This document shows positions 25,305 through 34,852 of a stretch of 64,000 nucleotides of DNA, in pieces. The first letter of the stretch is position 1; each line of letters opens with the position of its first letter. A model generated the notes under the pieces. The model did not search any database. It saw nothing but the letters and a program-made list of their open reading frames with translations, and was not told the origin of the DNA. A program made the translations under genes and the position numbers. This DNA comes from an uncultured Pseudomonadales bacterium (GTDB lineage: Bacteria; Pseudomonadota; Gammaproteobacteria; Pseudomonadales; Cellvibrionaceae), in NCBI GenBank assembly GCA_947489425.1, contig CANLDL010000002.1, positions 62,001 to 126,000 on the forward strand, in the 5' to 3' direction.

Positions 25305-26201
25305 ATGAACCTTAATCACCTCAGTCTTTTCTTACATATTGTTGAGAAAGGTAGTCTGGCAGCAGCAGCACGTGAACTCGGTTTATCTTCGACCACTGTC
25401 TCCGATCGCCTGTCAGCGCTGGAGAACCACTATGGAGTCACCCTGCTTAACCGTACAACTCGCGCCCTTAGCTTAACTGAAGAAGGTCGAACGCTGCTAG
25501 AAGGTGCTAGGCAAGTTATCGCTGAGATTGAAAGTTTAGACAGTCGTGTACGTTTTGGGGCACAAACACTCTCAGGTGTCATTCGTATCAGTGCGGCAAT
25601 GGATTTGGGACAATCGCTTATAGAACCGATTATAAATGACTTCTTAAGTGAAAACCCTCAAGTCTCTATCGAGATGTTTTTGGCTGACAACTATATCAAT
25701 ATTGTTGATGAAGGCATTGATATTGCTATACGTTTTGGTAATCCTGCTGATAGCTCGTTACGCGCAAGGAAATTAGGTGATAGCCAACGCATTATTTGTG
25801 CATCTCCCGACTACATTTCTCAATATGGCCAACCACTGACACCTAATGAGCTTAAGCAACATAATTGTTTAGTGATGCGTTTTGGAAGGCAACTCGATAA
25901 CCCCTGGCATCTACAAGATAACGGTAAAGAGTTAGCTATACATGTAGATGGAAATAGAATCGTGAATGATGGACGTTTGGTACGGGATTGGTGTTTAGCC
26001 GGTTATGGTATTGCCCTTAAATCACTATGGGATATAGAACATGATATTAAATCGGGAGCGTTAGTACAGTTACTGGAAGCCTACTCACCACCCCCAAAGG
26101 AGATACATATGCTATTTCCTCCCAGCCGAGCACAGCCTCTTAGAGTCCGCAAATTCGCTCAAAAAATAGTAGCTTCTTGCAAAGAAAAGAGCATTATTTA
26201 G
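25305..26201 (+). CDS. LysR family transcriptional regulator
   Basis: This 298-residue regulator has an N-terminal winged helix-turn-helix (residues 1-60, with SLAAAARELGLSSTTVSDRL) followed by a periplasmic-binding-like effector domain (GVIRISAAMDLGQSL, then LVMRFGRQ). LysR proteins bind upstream of a divergent target and respond to a small ligand. The divergent pair here is the ABM monooxygenase and quinone oxidoreductase, so a quinone or aromatic inducer is a fair guess. The inverted repeat at 25237-25263 is a candidate site. The ATG at 25305 gives the standard family N-terminus. Confidence 0.92.
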   Translation: MNLNHLSLFLHIVEKGSLAAAARELGLSSTTVSDRLSALENHYGVTLLNRTTRALSLTEEGRTLLEGARQVIAEIESLDSRVRFGAQTLSGVIRISAAMDLGQSLIEPIINDFLSENPQVSIEMFLADNYINIVDEGIDIAIRFGNPADSSLRARKLGDSQRIICASPDYISQYGQPLTPNELKQHNCLVMRFGRQLDNPWHLQDNGKELAIHVDGNRIVNDGRLVRDWCLAGYGIALKSLWDIEHDIKSGALVQLLEAYSPPPKEIHMLFPPSRAQPLRVRKFAQKIVASCKEKSII

Positions 26202-26328
26202 CCAAACATTCAACACTACGTTAGCTATAAAAATGGATAACATTGATTGTAAAAACATAGATATCGGCACTATAATAAGGCCTATACCCAATTCCTTGTA
26301 TTGTGCGCTAGACACACTAATATAAATT

Positions 26329-26748
26329 ATGCTTTTACCTTCTGTTCTTATAATCGATGACTCCGAGTTCGACCGCTATATCCTCTCTCGCTTTTTAAAA
26401 GGTGCTGAAATCACATCGACAATTTTTGAAGTCGCCAATGGTCAAGAAGCGCTAGACTTTTTAAATAGTGACATAGAGAATGAAGAGAAGCAGCTTCCTT
26501 CATTAATCTTTGTCGACATTAATATGCCTATTATGAATGGGTTTGAATTCTTAAATGAGTATAAAGAACTTACCGACATCAAACCAGAGCTAACAACATG
26601 CACTCTAGTTATGTTCAGCTCCTCTGAAAATGAGTCTGATAAAAAACTAGCTCAATCCTATGATTTTGTTAAGGATTTTATTGTTAAACACCCAAGCTCG
26701 CCTGATGAACTCCTGCAAAAGATAAAGCCACATTTCCTCGAGTCTTAG
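26329..26748 (+). CDS. Single-domain response regulator
   Basis: This 139-residue protein is a receiver domain with no output domain. The acidic pocket is D10 and D11, the phospho-acceptor is D63 in FVDINMPIMNGFEF, the switch serine lies in VMFSSSEN and the lysine in FIVKHPSS. It resembles the CheY/Rcp1-type regulators that act by protein-protein contact. No histidine kinase is adjacent, so its partner is elsewhere. It is alone on the plus strand after the LysR gene, with no obvious ribosome-binding site. Confidence 0.9.
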   Translation: MLLPSVLIIDDSEFDRYILSRFLKGAEITSTIFEVANGQEALDFLNSDIENEEKQLPSLIFVDINMPIMNGFEFLNEYKELTDIKPELTTCTLVMFSSSENESDKKLAQSYDFVKDFIVKHPSSPDELLQKIKPHFLES

Positions 26749-26856
26749 TTAATTATTTTTGTTCCTTTTTTATAAGTTATGCATCTTACAATTATGTAGC
26801 CATTAATTACATGATTACCTATTAGCTGATGCAAATATATAAAATTGGAGACAGTG

Positions 26857-27145
26857 ATGAATAACGATATAGATGCAAGGCATTCGTTTTTAAATAGTAA
26901 TGGGAAACTTCTATTATCGGGTACAGCCATTGTCCTAATGGGTGGAGCTAGTATTACTCATGCTGGCAGTAAAAAATAATATCGAACAAGACATCCAGAT
27001 TTTAAATACTGCAATTGCAGCAGAACACTGAGCAGCAATTAATTATTTGGAGCTGTCTAATTTAAGACTGCTCAATATTTTTTATCTTTTGCAATATGAG
27101 GAAAAGCAGCTACTAGCTATATTAAAAGTAAGTAACTGCTTTTGA
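26857..27145 (+). pseudogene. Decayed ferritin-like domain protein gene
   Basis: A 40-codon frame starts at the ATG at 26857, preceded by GGAGA at 26848-26852. It encodes a hydrophobic export-type leader (KLLLSGTAIVLMGGASITHA). After its TAA at 26977 a shifted frame continues as NIEQDIQILNTAIAAEH, then a TGA at 27029, then AAINYLELSN and about 30 more residues to a TGA at 27143. The order leader, LNTAIAAEH, A-I-x-Y resembles exported ferritin-like proteins, whose second motif is usually EHEAI. One frameshift, one stop and a short C-terminus make it a remnant. The leader could still be translated. Confidence 0.6.
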
Positions 27146-27154
27146 AATTGTTAC

Positions 27155-29737
27155 CTATGATTTACCAAACTGTAAATCGCCTAGTTCATTAATATCGACG
27201 ACAATAGTGTCACCTATTACAAACTCACCCGCTAGTAGCTTTTGCGATAATGGGTTTTCTAGCATTTGTTGAATTGCCCTTTTCAAAGGGCGAGCACCAT
27301 AAATAACATCAAAACCTGCATCGGATATTTTCTCCATCGCCCTCTCACTAACCGATAGAGTTAACTCTCGATCCGCCAAGCGTTTCGCTAAGGAGGCCAA
27401 CTGAATTTTAGCTATGCCTGATATTTGAGATTTAGAGAGCGGCTCAAAAACAACAGTTTCATCAATACGATTAATAAACTCTGGGCGAAAATGCCTACCT
27501 ACAACTTCTAGCACTTTATTGCGAATAGTATCTTGGGGCTGCTGTTCCATTGTCATCTCTTGAATATGATCTGAACCCAAATTAGAGGTCATTACAATAA
27601 CGGTATTACGAAAATCTACAGTACGCCCTTGACTATCAGTTAAACGCCCGTCCTCTAATACTTGCAGCAAAATATTAAATACATCGCTATGCGCTTTTTC
27701 GATTTCATCGAGCAATAGTAATGAGTAAGGACGACGCCGAACAGCCTCAGTTAAATAGCCACCCTCTTCATAACCTACATAACCAGGCGGTGCACCAATA
27801 AGCCTTGCAACGGCATGTTTTTCCATAAACTCGGACATATCCAAACGCACCATAGCATCTTGGCTATCGAATAAAAAATCGGCCAAGGTTTTACATAACT
27901 CAGTTTTACCTACACCTGTTGGGCCTAAAAACAAAAATGAACCATTGGGTCGACTAGGGTCCGACAAGCCTGCACGCGAACGGCGAATGGCATTAGCAAC
28001 GGCATCAACGGCGCTCGCTTGGCCAACTACATTTTTATGCAACTCGTCTTCCATTTTCAATAGCTTTTCACGCTCGCCTTCGAGCATTTTGGATACAGGT
28101 ATGCCTGTCCACTTAGAGACGACTTCGGCAATTTCTTCATCGGTCACATTGTTGCGCAGCAGTGTCATTTCCATCATTTCTGCTTGGCTTGCAATATCGA
28201 GTTGTTTTTCCATTTCAGGAATCACACCATACTGTAGCTGGGAAATTCGCTCTAGATCGTTTACTCGTCGAGCAGCTTCCATATCTATGCGCGCTTGCTC
28301 TAGATTACTTTTAATTTCTAAGGTACCAGACAACGCTGCCTTTTCAGATCGCCAAACTTCGTCTAGCTCTTTGTATTGTTCGTCCACATCGGCAATGGTT
28401 TTATCAATGGCTTCCAAGCGCTTTAGAGAGGCTTCATCGTCATCTTTTTTCATTGCTTCTCGTTCAATTTTTAATTGAATCAAACGGCGCTCGAGTTTAT
28501 CCATTGCCTCGGGTTTTGAATCGATTTCCATGCGAATACGACTCGCAGCCTCATCGATTAGGTCAATAGCTTTATCGGGCAATTGCCTATCGGTTATGTA
28601 ACGCTGAGATAATTTCGCAGCAGCAATGATAGCGGAGTCGGTGATATCCACACCATGATGCACTTCGTAGCGCTCTTTTAAACCACGTAAAATAGCAATG
28701 GTGTCACTTTCTGATGGTTCATCGACAATAATTTTTTGAAAGCGACGTTCAAGCGCTGCATCTTTTTCTATAAACTTTCGGTACTCATCAAGGGTTGTTG
28801 CACCGACACAATGGAGATCACCTCGCGCAAGTGCAGGCTTTAACATATTACCTGCATCCATAGCGCCTTCGGCCTTACCGGCTCCAACCATCATGTGTAT
28901 TTCATCAATAAAGATGATAATACGACCCTCTTGTTTTGCAAGTTCGTTGAGCACCGCTTTTAAGCGCTCTTCAAAATCGCCCCGAAATTTTGCACCCGCT
29001 AATAAGGCACCAAGATCTAAAGACAACACACGTTTATCTTTTAAACTCTCGGGTACTTCGCCATTAATAATACGTTGTGCAAGCCCTTCAATAATTGCCG
29101 TTTTACCAACACCTGGCTCACCGATTAACACAGGGTTATTTTTTGTGCGGCGCTGCAATACTTGTATTGCTCGGCGAATTTCATCATCACGGCCTATCAC
29201 AGGATCTAACTTGCCAGACTCTGCCTGAGCAGTTAGATCTGTTGTATATTTTTCTAGTGCTTGGCGGTTTTCTTCAGCATCAGCGTCATCGATTGTTTCC
29301 CCTCCACGTACAGTTTCGATCGCGCTTTTTAAATTCTTGATCAAACCAAACTGAGTTAACAGCTTACCTAAAACACTATTTTTATCTTCCATTGCCGAAA
29401 GCAAAACGCTTTCGCTAGAGATAAATTTATCACCATTTTTTTGTGCTTTTTTGTCAGCAAGGTTAAGCAGGCGACCCATATCCACGGAAAGCTGTATGTC
29501 CCCTGTCGCATGCTCAAGCCTCGGCAAATTATTTAATTGCTTACCCAACTCGTTGCGTAACCCAGGCATATCAAAACCTGCCTGCGCCAATAATGGGCGT
29601 ACGCTACCGCCTTGTTGGTCGAGCATAGATGACAATAAATGTAGAGGTTCTAAGCGCGTATGGTCTCGCCCTACAGCTAGGGATTGCGCATCTGACAAGG
29701 CAGTTTGTAATTGATTGGTTAAACGTTCAATACGCAT
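27155..29737 (-). CDS. clpB: ATP-dependent disaggregase ClpB
   Basis: This 860-residue Hsp100 chaperone has all ClpB parts. An N-domain covers residues 1-145. The first AAA+ module has Walker [10 protein letters not shown] near 203 and [13 protein letters not shown] long coiled-coil middle domain spans about 400-530. The second AAA+ module has GPTGVGKTE near 605 and [13 protein letters not shown]. With DnaK it rescues aggregated proteins after heat stress in the cytoplasm. It is followed on the same strand by nothing closer than the ferritin-like remnant. A sigma-32-like promoter lies about 70 bp upstream. Confidence 0.98.
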   Translation of the reverse strand: MRIERLTNQLQTALSDAQSLAVGRDHTRLEPLHLLSSMLDQQGGSVRPLLAQAGFDMPGLRNELGKQLNNLPRLEHATGDIQLSVDMGRLLNLADKKAQKNGDKFISSESVLLSAMEDKNSVLGKLLTQFGLIKNLKSAIETVRGGETIDDADAEENRQALEKYTTDLTAQAESGKLDPVIGRDDEIRRAIQVLQRRTKNNPVLIGEPGVGKTAIIEGLAQRIINGEVPESLKDKRVLSLDLGALLAGAKFRGDFEERLKAVLNELAKQEGRIIIFIDEIHMMVGAGKAEGAMDAGNMLKPALARGDLHCVGATTLDEYRKFIEKDAALERRFQKIIVDEPSESDTIAILRGLKERYEVHHGVDITDSAIIAAAKLSQRYITDRQLPDKAIDLIDEAASRIRMEIDSKPEAMDKLERRLIQLKIEREAMKKDDDEASLKRLEAIDKTIADVDEQYKELDEVWRSEKAALSGTLEIKSNLEQARIDMEAARRVNDLERISQLQYGVIPEMEKQLDIASQAEMMEMTLLRNNVTDEEIAEVVSKWTGIPVSKMLEGEREKLLKMEDELHKNVVGQASAVDAVANAIRRSRAGLSDPSRPNGSFLFLGPTGVGKTELCKTLADFLFDSQDAMVRLDMSEFMEKHAVARLIGAPPGYVGYEEGGYLTEAVRRRPYSLLLLDEIEKAHSDVFNILLQVLEDGRLTDSQGRTVDFRNTVIVMTSNLGSDHIQEMTMEQQPQDTIRNKVLEVVGRHFRPEFINRIDETVVFEPLSKSQISGIAKIQLASLAKRLADRELTLSVSERAMEKISDAGFDVIYGARPLKRAIQQMLENPLSQKLLAGEFVIGDTIVVDINELGDLQFGKS

Positions 29738-29804
29738 ATTGGTTCTCTATCAAAACGGTTCATAAGATATTATGCTGTACGCATAATTGAATACTATAGT
29801 ATTA

Positions 29805-29831
29805 ATATGAAGCCGCTTATGTAGATTTCAA
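29805..29831 (-). promoter_or_regulatory. Candidate sigma-32 heat-shock promoter of clpB
   Basis: On the minus strand TTGAAA (29831-29826) is followed after exactly 13 bases by CTTCATAT (29812-29805). This matches the sigma-32 consensus CTTGAAA-N13-15-CCCCATnT in spacing and most bases. It sits 68 bp before the clpB ATG. A 14-bp palindrome AATACTATAGTATT (29790-29803) follows it. Confidence 0.55.
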
Positions 29832-29866
29832 TATTTTTTGTGAGGACTTTAAAAATATATTGGCTA

Positions 29867-30673
29867 TTAATCTTTTTCTAACCAAATTAAATTTGCCATG
29901 CGCCCTGTTACGCCATCTCGGCGATAAGAAAAGAATTTTTCTGGCTGGCTATAAGTGCAGCAATCGCCGCTGTATATCTCAACAACACCCATATTTTGCA
30001 ACATATTTTTTGCTAGACCATATAGGTCTGCCATCCATTTATTACCACTAACCGATTGCTGCTTTAACTTAAAATATTGGCATGCTGAGCTTAGTTGCCC
30101 ATGAGGCAGCGATAAAAAGGCATCTCGTACATCATCACCTACCTCAAAAGCAGTTTGGCCAATCGCTGGGCCGAGGTAGGCCATTATATTATTAGAAGGT
30201 TGACTAGCGCTATAACACTGAAACCGCCTCAAGGTTTGCTGCAATATACCCGCATGCAAACCACGCCAACCCGCGTGAGAGACGGCGACTTCACTACCCT
30301 GTTTATTGCAAAAAAAGACAGGCAAGCAATCTGCTGTCATTACATTACATACCTGATTAACCAAGTGCGTATAACAAGCATCTGCTTGTGTACCATTAGC
30401 AATGCTCGCTTCAACTACCGTTGTAGTGTGTATTTGCTGCAACCAACAAATGGACTCTTGCCCAATAGCAGCTTGTAAAGCTTGTCGGTTAGTATTGACA
30501 CTAGTCAATTCATCATCGACATGGTCACCAAGGTTAAAGCTAGCATAAGAGCCATCACTACACCCGCCGTTACGCAAGGTATAGCACGCCTTTACTGTTT
30601 TTGGCGCAGGCCAATCTAGGTAAATAATATTCTCTTGGGCATCATCAGGGTTAGTGTGCTCAGTTGTGCTCAT
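29867..30673 (-). CDS. pgeF: Peptidoglycan editing factor PgeF (YfiH, multicopper-like fold)
   Basis: This 268-residue protein has the PgeF/YfiH motifs CNVMTADCLPVFF, VSHAGWRGLHAG and YLGPAIGQTAFEVGDDV. These place the conserved cysteine and histidines. PgeF hydrolyses peptidoglycan precursors in which serine has replaced L-alanine; older annotations call it a laccase-domain protein. Its ATG overlaps the stop of rluD by four bases, so the two are co-translated. The order rluD-pgeF-clpB is conserved in Pseudomonas. Confidence 0.94.
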   Translation of the reverse strand: MSTTEHTNPDDAQENIIYLDWPAPKTVKACYTLRNGGCSDGSYASFNLGDHVDDELTSVNTNRQALQAAIGQESICWLQQIHTTTVVEASIANGTQADACYTHLVNQVCNVMTADCLPVFFCNKQGSEVAVSHAGWRGLHAGILQQTLRRFQCYSASQPSNNIMAYLGPAIGQTAFEVGDDVRDAFLSLPHGQLSSACQYFKLKQQSVSGNKWMADLYGLAKNMLQNMGVVEIYSGDCCTYSQPEKFFSYRRDGVTGRMANLIWLEKD

Positions 30674-31656
30674 CTCTCAGCCTCACTATGATTTTGTTTT
30701 TCACGCTCAAGCTCGTCTAACAAATACTGCATATCCTCTGGCAGCGCCACCTCCCAACTCATCACTTGTTGATTAGCCGGATGTAATAACGTGAGCTTTT
30801 TCGCATGTAGTGCTTGTCGTGAAAAGTTGGCCAATACACTTTTTAACTGAGGCGACGTACCAGCGAGCCACCGCTGACGGCCTAAATAGACTGGATCCCC
30901 CATTAGAGGGTGCTTAATATGCGCCATATGCACACGTATTTGGTGAGTACGACCTGTTTCCAGTTTGCACGCCACGTGAGTATAACGAGGAAAGCGACTC
31001 AACAGCCTATAATGGGTAATTGCCTCTTTGGCTGATGCATTATTCTCTAGCACTGCCATTTTAATTCGGTTATTAGGGTGACGGCCTATAGGCTTATCTA
31101 CGGTTCCACCACCAGTTAATTCGCCCATAACAATTGCTTCGTACTCACGTCCAAGGCTACGATCTTGTAATTGCTTAACAAGCGATGTGTGGGCAAGCAA
31201 TGACCGCGCTACTACCATTAAGCCCGAGGTTTGCTTATCAAGGCGATGTACGATCCCTGCCCTTGGCAACGAGGCAAGTTCTGGGTAGTGATGTAACAAC
31301 CCATTGAGCAAAGTACCATCGGGCACACCAGCACCTGGATGTACGACTAAATCAGCAGATTTATTGATAATAATAATATGTTCATCGCTATACACACATT
31401 CCAGTGCTATATCCTGAGCAAGCCAACGCTCTTCTGGCTCTAACACAACTGACAGCTCTAGAGTCTCTCCACCAACTAACTTATCTTTAGGTTTGCGGCT
31501 ATCACCATCTACAACCAACTGCCCTGATTTAATCCACTGCTGTAACCTAGCACGCGAAAACTCACTAAAGAGCTCAGCCGCGATTTGATCCAGACGATAA
31601 CCACTAAAATGGGACTCAACACGCTGAATGTACTGTTTTTGATCTTGATTGGTCAT
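30670..31656 (-). CDS. rluD: 23S rRNA pseudouridine synthase RluD
   Basis: This 328-residue enzyme has an N-terminal S4 RNA-binding domain (residues 15-80, ARLQQWIKSGQLVVDG). The catalytic domain carries the aspartate-containing motif GIVHRLDKQTSGLMVVA and the downstream ETGRTHQIRVHM. RluD makes pseudouridines at 1911, 1915 and 1917 of 23S rRNA in helix 69. The gene is divergent from bamD, as in related bacteria, and it overlaps pgeF downstream. Confidence 0.95.
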   Translation of the reverse strand: MTNQDQKQYIQRVESHFSGYRLDQIAAELFSEFSRARLQQWIKSGQLVVDGDSRKPKDKLVGGETLELSVVLEPEERWLAQDIALECVYSDEHIIIINKSADLVVHPGAGVPDGTLLNGLLHHYPELASLPRAGIVHRLDKQTSGLMVVARSLLAHTSLVKQLQDRSLGREYEAIVMGELTGGGTVDKPIGRHPNNRIKMAVLENNASAKEAITHYRLLSRFPRYTHVACKLETGRTHQIRVHMAHIKHPLMGDPVYLGRQRWLAGTSPQLKSVLANFSRQALHAKKLTLLHPANQQVMSWEVALPEDMQYLLDELEREKQNHSEAER

Positions 31657-31957
31657 AAAAGACTGTCTTTAACTATTTTGTGCAAACAGCTTAACGTAAA
31701 TACACCCAATGATACTTCTAAAAATGAGTATTTTTACTATTACGCAGCACATAAACTCTGAACCTACTCTCCCAACCCCTACCAACATCTATGTCATAAG
31801 GTGGCACTATTATTATATGCTGCAGGGACTTAAAGCAAAAAAAGCACATTAAAGACGCTCTACTTAAACAAATAACCTCAAAAAATAGCATCTAAGCTTT
31901 AGCATCACTCTTTGGTATGTTTAAATAACGCATTGATTTATTTAATGAGCTTACACT
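31657..31957. other. Divergent promoter region of rluD and bamD
   Basis: These 301 bp hold no convincing open frame. AAAAAT-GAGT-ATTTTT (31723-31738) is a short inverted repeat of unclear role. Promoters for both genes must lie here, but I cannot assign -35/-10 pairs with confidence. Confidence 0.4.
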
Positions 31958-32848
31958 ATGCATGTTTTGGTTCGCCGCTGCTTATTCGGCGTTTTTATCA
32001 TCAGTACCCTTGCACTTACAAGTTGCGCCACTAATAAAAAGACAAATACTGCTGGATTAGATGAACAGCGCCTATATGAATCTGCACAGCGGTCACTAAA
32101 GCGCGGCGACAACATTGCAGCTGTAGATTTTTTACAAAAACTTGAAGCGGATTTCCCCTTTGGCAAATTTGCCCAGCCAGGGCAGTTATCACTTATTTAT
32201 GCCTATTTCAAAAGTAAAGAGCAGGCCTTGGTAAATGCAACAGCCAGACGTTTTATTCGGTTGCACCCTAATCACCCCGATGTAGACTATGCCTACTATA
32301 TGTTGGGACTTAATGTGTACCCCAAACCCGGTTCACTATTCCAGTCAGTACTTGGTACAGACCTCAGTAGAAAAGACACTAATGCGGCAAAGGCATCTTT
32401 TACTAATTTCTCTGAGTTTGTCAATCGGTTTCCAAAGAGTGAATATGCAGCCGATGCGATTAAGCGGTTAGAATTTTTACGTAACTTATTAGCCCGTAGT
32501 GAAATTAATGTTGCTAATTACTACTTAAGCCGAAAAGCCTTTTTGTCGGCAGCTAATCGTGGACGCTTTGTTGTAGAAAATTATCAGGGAACCCCTGCCG
32601 TACCCGATGCACTTGCCATTATGATACAAGGCTACCATGCATTAAAAATGCAGGATTTAGCACAGAGCAGCCTACAGGTACTACAACTTAACTATCCTGG
32701 CTACCCTGCACTGAGAGGGAACGGCGACTTTAACTACAATTATTATGTTAAAGACACCCGGTCATTGCTGGGGTTAACGACTTTTGGTTTGATCGATAAC
32801 AGTAAACCACCAGGTTTTGACACCCGCAAAAAATACGGCCGTTTTTAA
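31958..32848 (+). CDS. bamD: Outer membrane assembly lipoprotein BamD
   Basis: This 296-residue lipoprotein has the lipobox LTSC at its signal-sequence end (ALTSCATNKK). It contains the five TPR-like repeats of BamD, with YESAQRSLKRGDNIAAVDFL, FPFGKFAQPGQLSLIYAYFK and PDVDYAYYMLGLNVY readable in order. BamD partners with BamA in the complex that folds beta-barrel proteins into the outer membrane. It is a single gene, divergent from rluD and convergent with nadE. The C-terminal tail (LIDNSKPPGFDTRKKYGRF) is slightly longer than in E. coli. Confidence 0.95.
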   Translation: MHVLVRRCLFGVFIISTLALTSCATNKKTNTAGLDEQRLYESAQRSLKRGDNIAAVDFLQKLEADFPFGKFAQPGQLSLIYAYFKSKEQALVNATARRFIRLHPNHPDVDYAYYMLGLNVYPKPGSLFQSVLGTDLSRKDTNAAKASFTNFSEFVNRFPKSEYAADAIKRLEFLRNLLARSEINVANYYLSRKAFLSAANRGRFVVENYQGTPAVPDALAIMIQGYHALKMQDLAQSSLQVLQLNYPGYPALRGNGDFNYNYYVKDTRSLLGLTTFGLIDNSKPPGFDTRKKYGRF

Positions 32849-32866
32849 TAGAACTTACCTAAAAAT

Positions 32867-32894
32867 ATCTCTAAAGCGTAGGCTCTTTAGAGAT
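32867..32894 (-). terminator. Intrinsic terminator between nadE and bamD
   Basis: A perfect 10-bp stem ATCTCTAAAG / CTTTAGAGAT encloses an 8-base loop. On the minus strand it is followed by ATTTTTAGG, giving a U-tract, so it mainly terminates nadE. It may also act on bamD transcripts. Confidence 0.7.
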
Positions 32895-32962
32895 ACCTCT
32901 TTGATCAGTATTACTCACCCATGCAAACTGTATTAGCAGTCTTTATTTAAGCAAAATACTCA

Positions 32963-34609
32963 CTAAATACCTGGTTTCCAAGCATTGGTTATTGGGTAGC
33001 GTCGATCCCGACCAAAACCTCTTTGAGATATTCTAACTCCTATAGGTGCTTGGCGGCGCTTGTATTCATTAATGTCGACTAAACGAATGACTCGATGCAC
33101 AGTATCAGAGTCGTACCCCTCCGCTATGATATCGTCTGCACTGGTATCTTGGGCAATATATAACTCTAAAATCTGGTCCAAAATAGAGTAAGGAGGGAGG
33201 TTATCTTCATCTTTCTGATCAGGAGCTAACTCAGCAGAAGGCGGCCTTGTAATCACTGAAGTTGGAATGACATCGTCTAAAGAGCCATCGGCCTTTGATA
33301 AAGTATTACGATAGCGAGCCAACTCAAAAACCATAGTTTTAGGGACATCTTTTAATACATCAAAGCCACCTGCCATATCACCGTATAAGGTCGAGTAACC
33401 TACAGCCATCTCACTTTTGTTACCTGTCGTTAATACAATAGCACCACTTTTATTTGAGAGTGCCATCAACAGCACACCCCGGCAACGAGCTTGTAAGTTT
33501 TGCTCGGTTAAATCTACAGCAGTCCCTTCAAAGGAATCCGCAAGGCCCGACATAAAAGCGTTATACATTGGCTCAATACTTATCTCTCGATAATCGACTC
33601 CTTGCCTATGAGCCTGATCGGCTGCATCGTTTTGACTCAGCTCAGAAGTATATTTAAAGGGCATCATAATCGCTGAGACAGCATCTGCACCTAATGCATC
33701 AACGGCAATAGCCAATGTTAGTGCCGAATCGATACCACCAGATAGTCCAAGCACTGCTTTTTTGAAACCGTTTTTTTGAACATAATCTCTCACACCAATG
33801 ACTAATGCGCTATACACGACATTTAAAATACTCGGTGTTTGCGGTATAGCTTGAGGCACAACAGCCAAGCTAGCATCATTTGACAACTCAAAAGAGAATA
33901 GCCCTTCTTCGTATAATGGAGCTTGTACTCCTACCTCACCATTACTTTGAGTTACGAGAGATCCACCATCAAAAACAAGTTCATCCTGCCCACCGACTTG
34001 GTTAACATAAATGATGGGCATATCCCCCTCAGTTGAGCGCTCACATAACAAGTCAATACGCTCTTGAAGTTTATGCTGATGAAAGGGAGAGGCATTAATG
34101 TTGATCATCAGTTTAGCACCGGCCTCTCGTGCTTGTGCCATAGGGGCTTTATGCCAGATATCTTCACATATCGTTAGTGCTGTAGGTATACCGTGCAAAT
34201 CAAACACACAAGCCTCGCTACCTGCAACGAAGTAGCGTTTTTCATCAAAGACTTGGTAATTCGGTAATTCTTGTTTGGCGTATTCTGCAACCCAAGTACC
34301 GCCCTGTAACACGCCGGCCATATTGTAACGTTTCTCATCAACGACTAGAGGGTAGCCAATAATAACAACGGCTGTAAAGTTAGCTTCCTCTAGTTCAGCC
34401 AATGCTAAGTTAATGCGTTCGCTCATACTCTCTCGCAATAACAAATCTTCCGGCGGGTAACCACACAAGGTTAACTCTGGGAATATTACAACCTGAGCGC
34501 TATGTGTTTGTTCAGCGGCCTTTACACAGTCAATGACTGTTTGTGTATTTTTGGTAATATCACCCACCAAAGGGTTAATCTGGGCCATTACGATATTTAA
34601 TTTAGACAT
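32963..34609 (-). CDS. nadE: NAD+ synthase, glutamine-hydrolysing
   Basis: This 548-residue enzyme joins two domains. The N-terminal nitrilase-type glutaminase has the triad E45 (FPELTLCGYPPED), K112 (EYAKQEL) and C148 (LTICEDIWH). The C-terminal synthetase has the PP-loop LGLSGGIDSALTLAIAVDAL. It turns deamido-NAD into NAD with glutamine as nitrogen donor, in the cytoplasm. It is a single gene inserted between bamD and pilS relative to the P. aeruginosa order, read from a region shared with pilS. Confidence 0.96.
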   Translation of the reverse strand: MSKLNIVMAQINPLVGDITKNTQTVIDCVKAAEQTHSAQVVIFPELTLCGYPPEDLLLRESMSERINLALAELEEANFTAVVIIGYPLVVDEKRYNMAGVLQGGTWVAEYAKQELPNYQVFDEKRYFVAGSEACVFDLHGIPTALTICEDIWHKAPMAQAREAGAKLMININASPFHQHKLQERIDLLCERSTEGDMPIIYVNQVGGQDELVFDGGSLVTQSNGEVGVQAPLYEEGLFSFELSNDASLAVVPQAIPQTPSILNVVYSALVIGVRDYVQKNGFKKAVLGLSGGIDSALTLAIAVDALGADAVSAIMMPFKYTSELSQNDAADQAHRQGVDYREISIEPMYNAFMSGLADSFEGTAVDLTEQNLQARCRGVLLMALSNKSGAIVLTTGNKSEMAVGYSTLYGDMAGGFDVLKDVPKTMVFELARYRNTLSKADGSLDDVIPTSVITRPPSAELAPDQKDEDNLPPYSILDQILELYIAQDTSADDIIAEGYDSDTVHRVIRLVDINEYKRRQAPIGVRISQRGFGRDRRYPITNAWKPGI

Positions 34610-34852
34610 ATATTAACTACTACTAAGCTAGGTATTTTTACTATTGTTTTTCATGACAATTTTTCAGGGCCATATTGTCGAGTAAAATAACATTGAAAGC
34701 AAAATATCTAGCATATTTATATTTTAAAGCGCTATGTTAACTGCATACACCTTGTATTCATAGAACGAGCGTATAATTGCCATGTCTATTTAGAAAATAT
34801 AAGCTACTAGAAATCGGACTCGATATAATAATTATTTAACAAGAGAATAATA

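Noticed and set aside
26112..26315. Minus-strand 67-codon frame overlapping the LysR gene end
   Set aside because: It has no ribosome-binding site, its end lies inside the LysR gene and its composition is that of an antisense shadow.
31951..32166. Minus-strand frame inside bamD
   Set aside because: It is fully antisense to a well-supported gene and has no recognisable motif.
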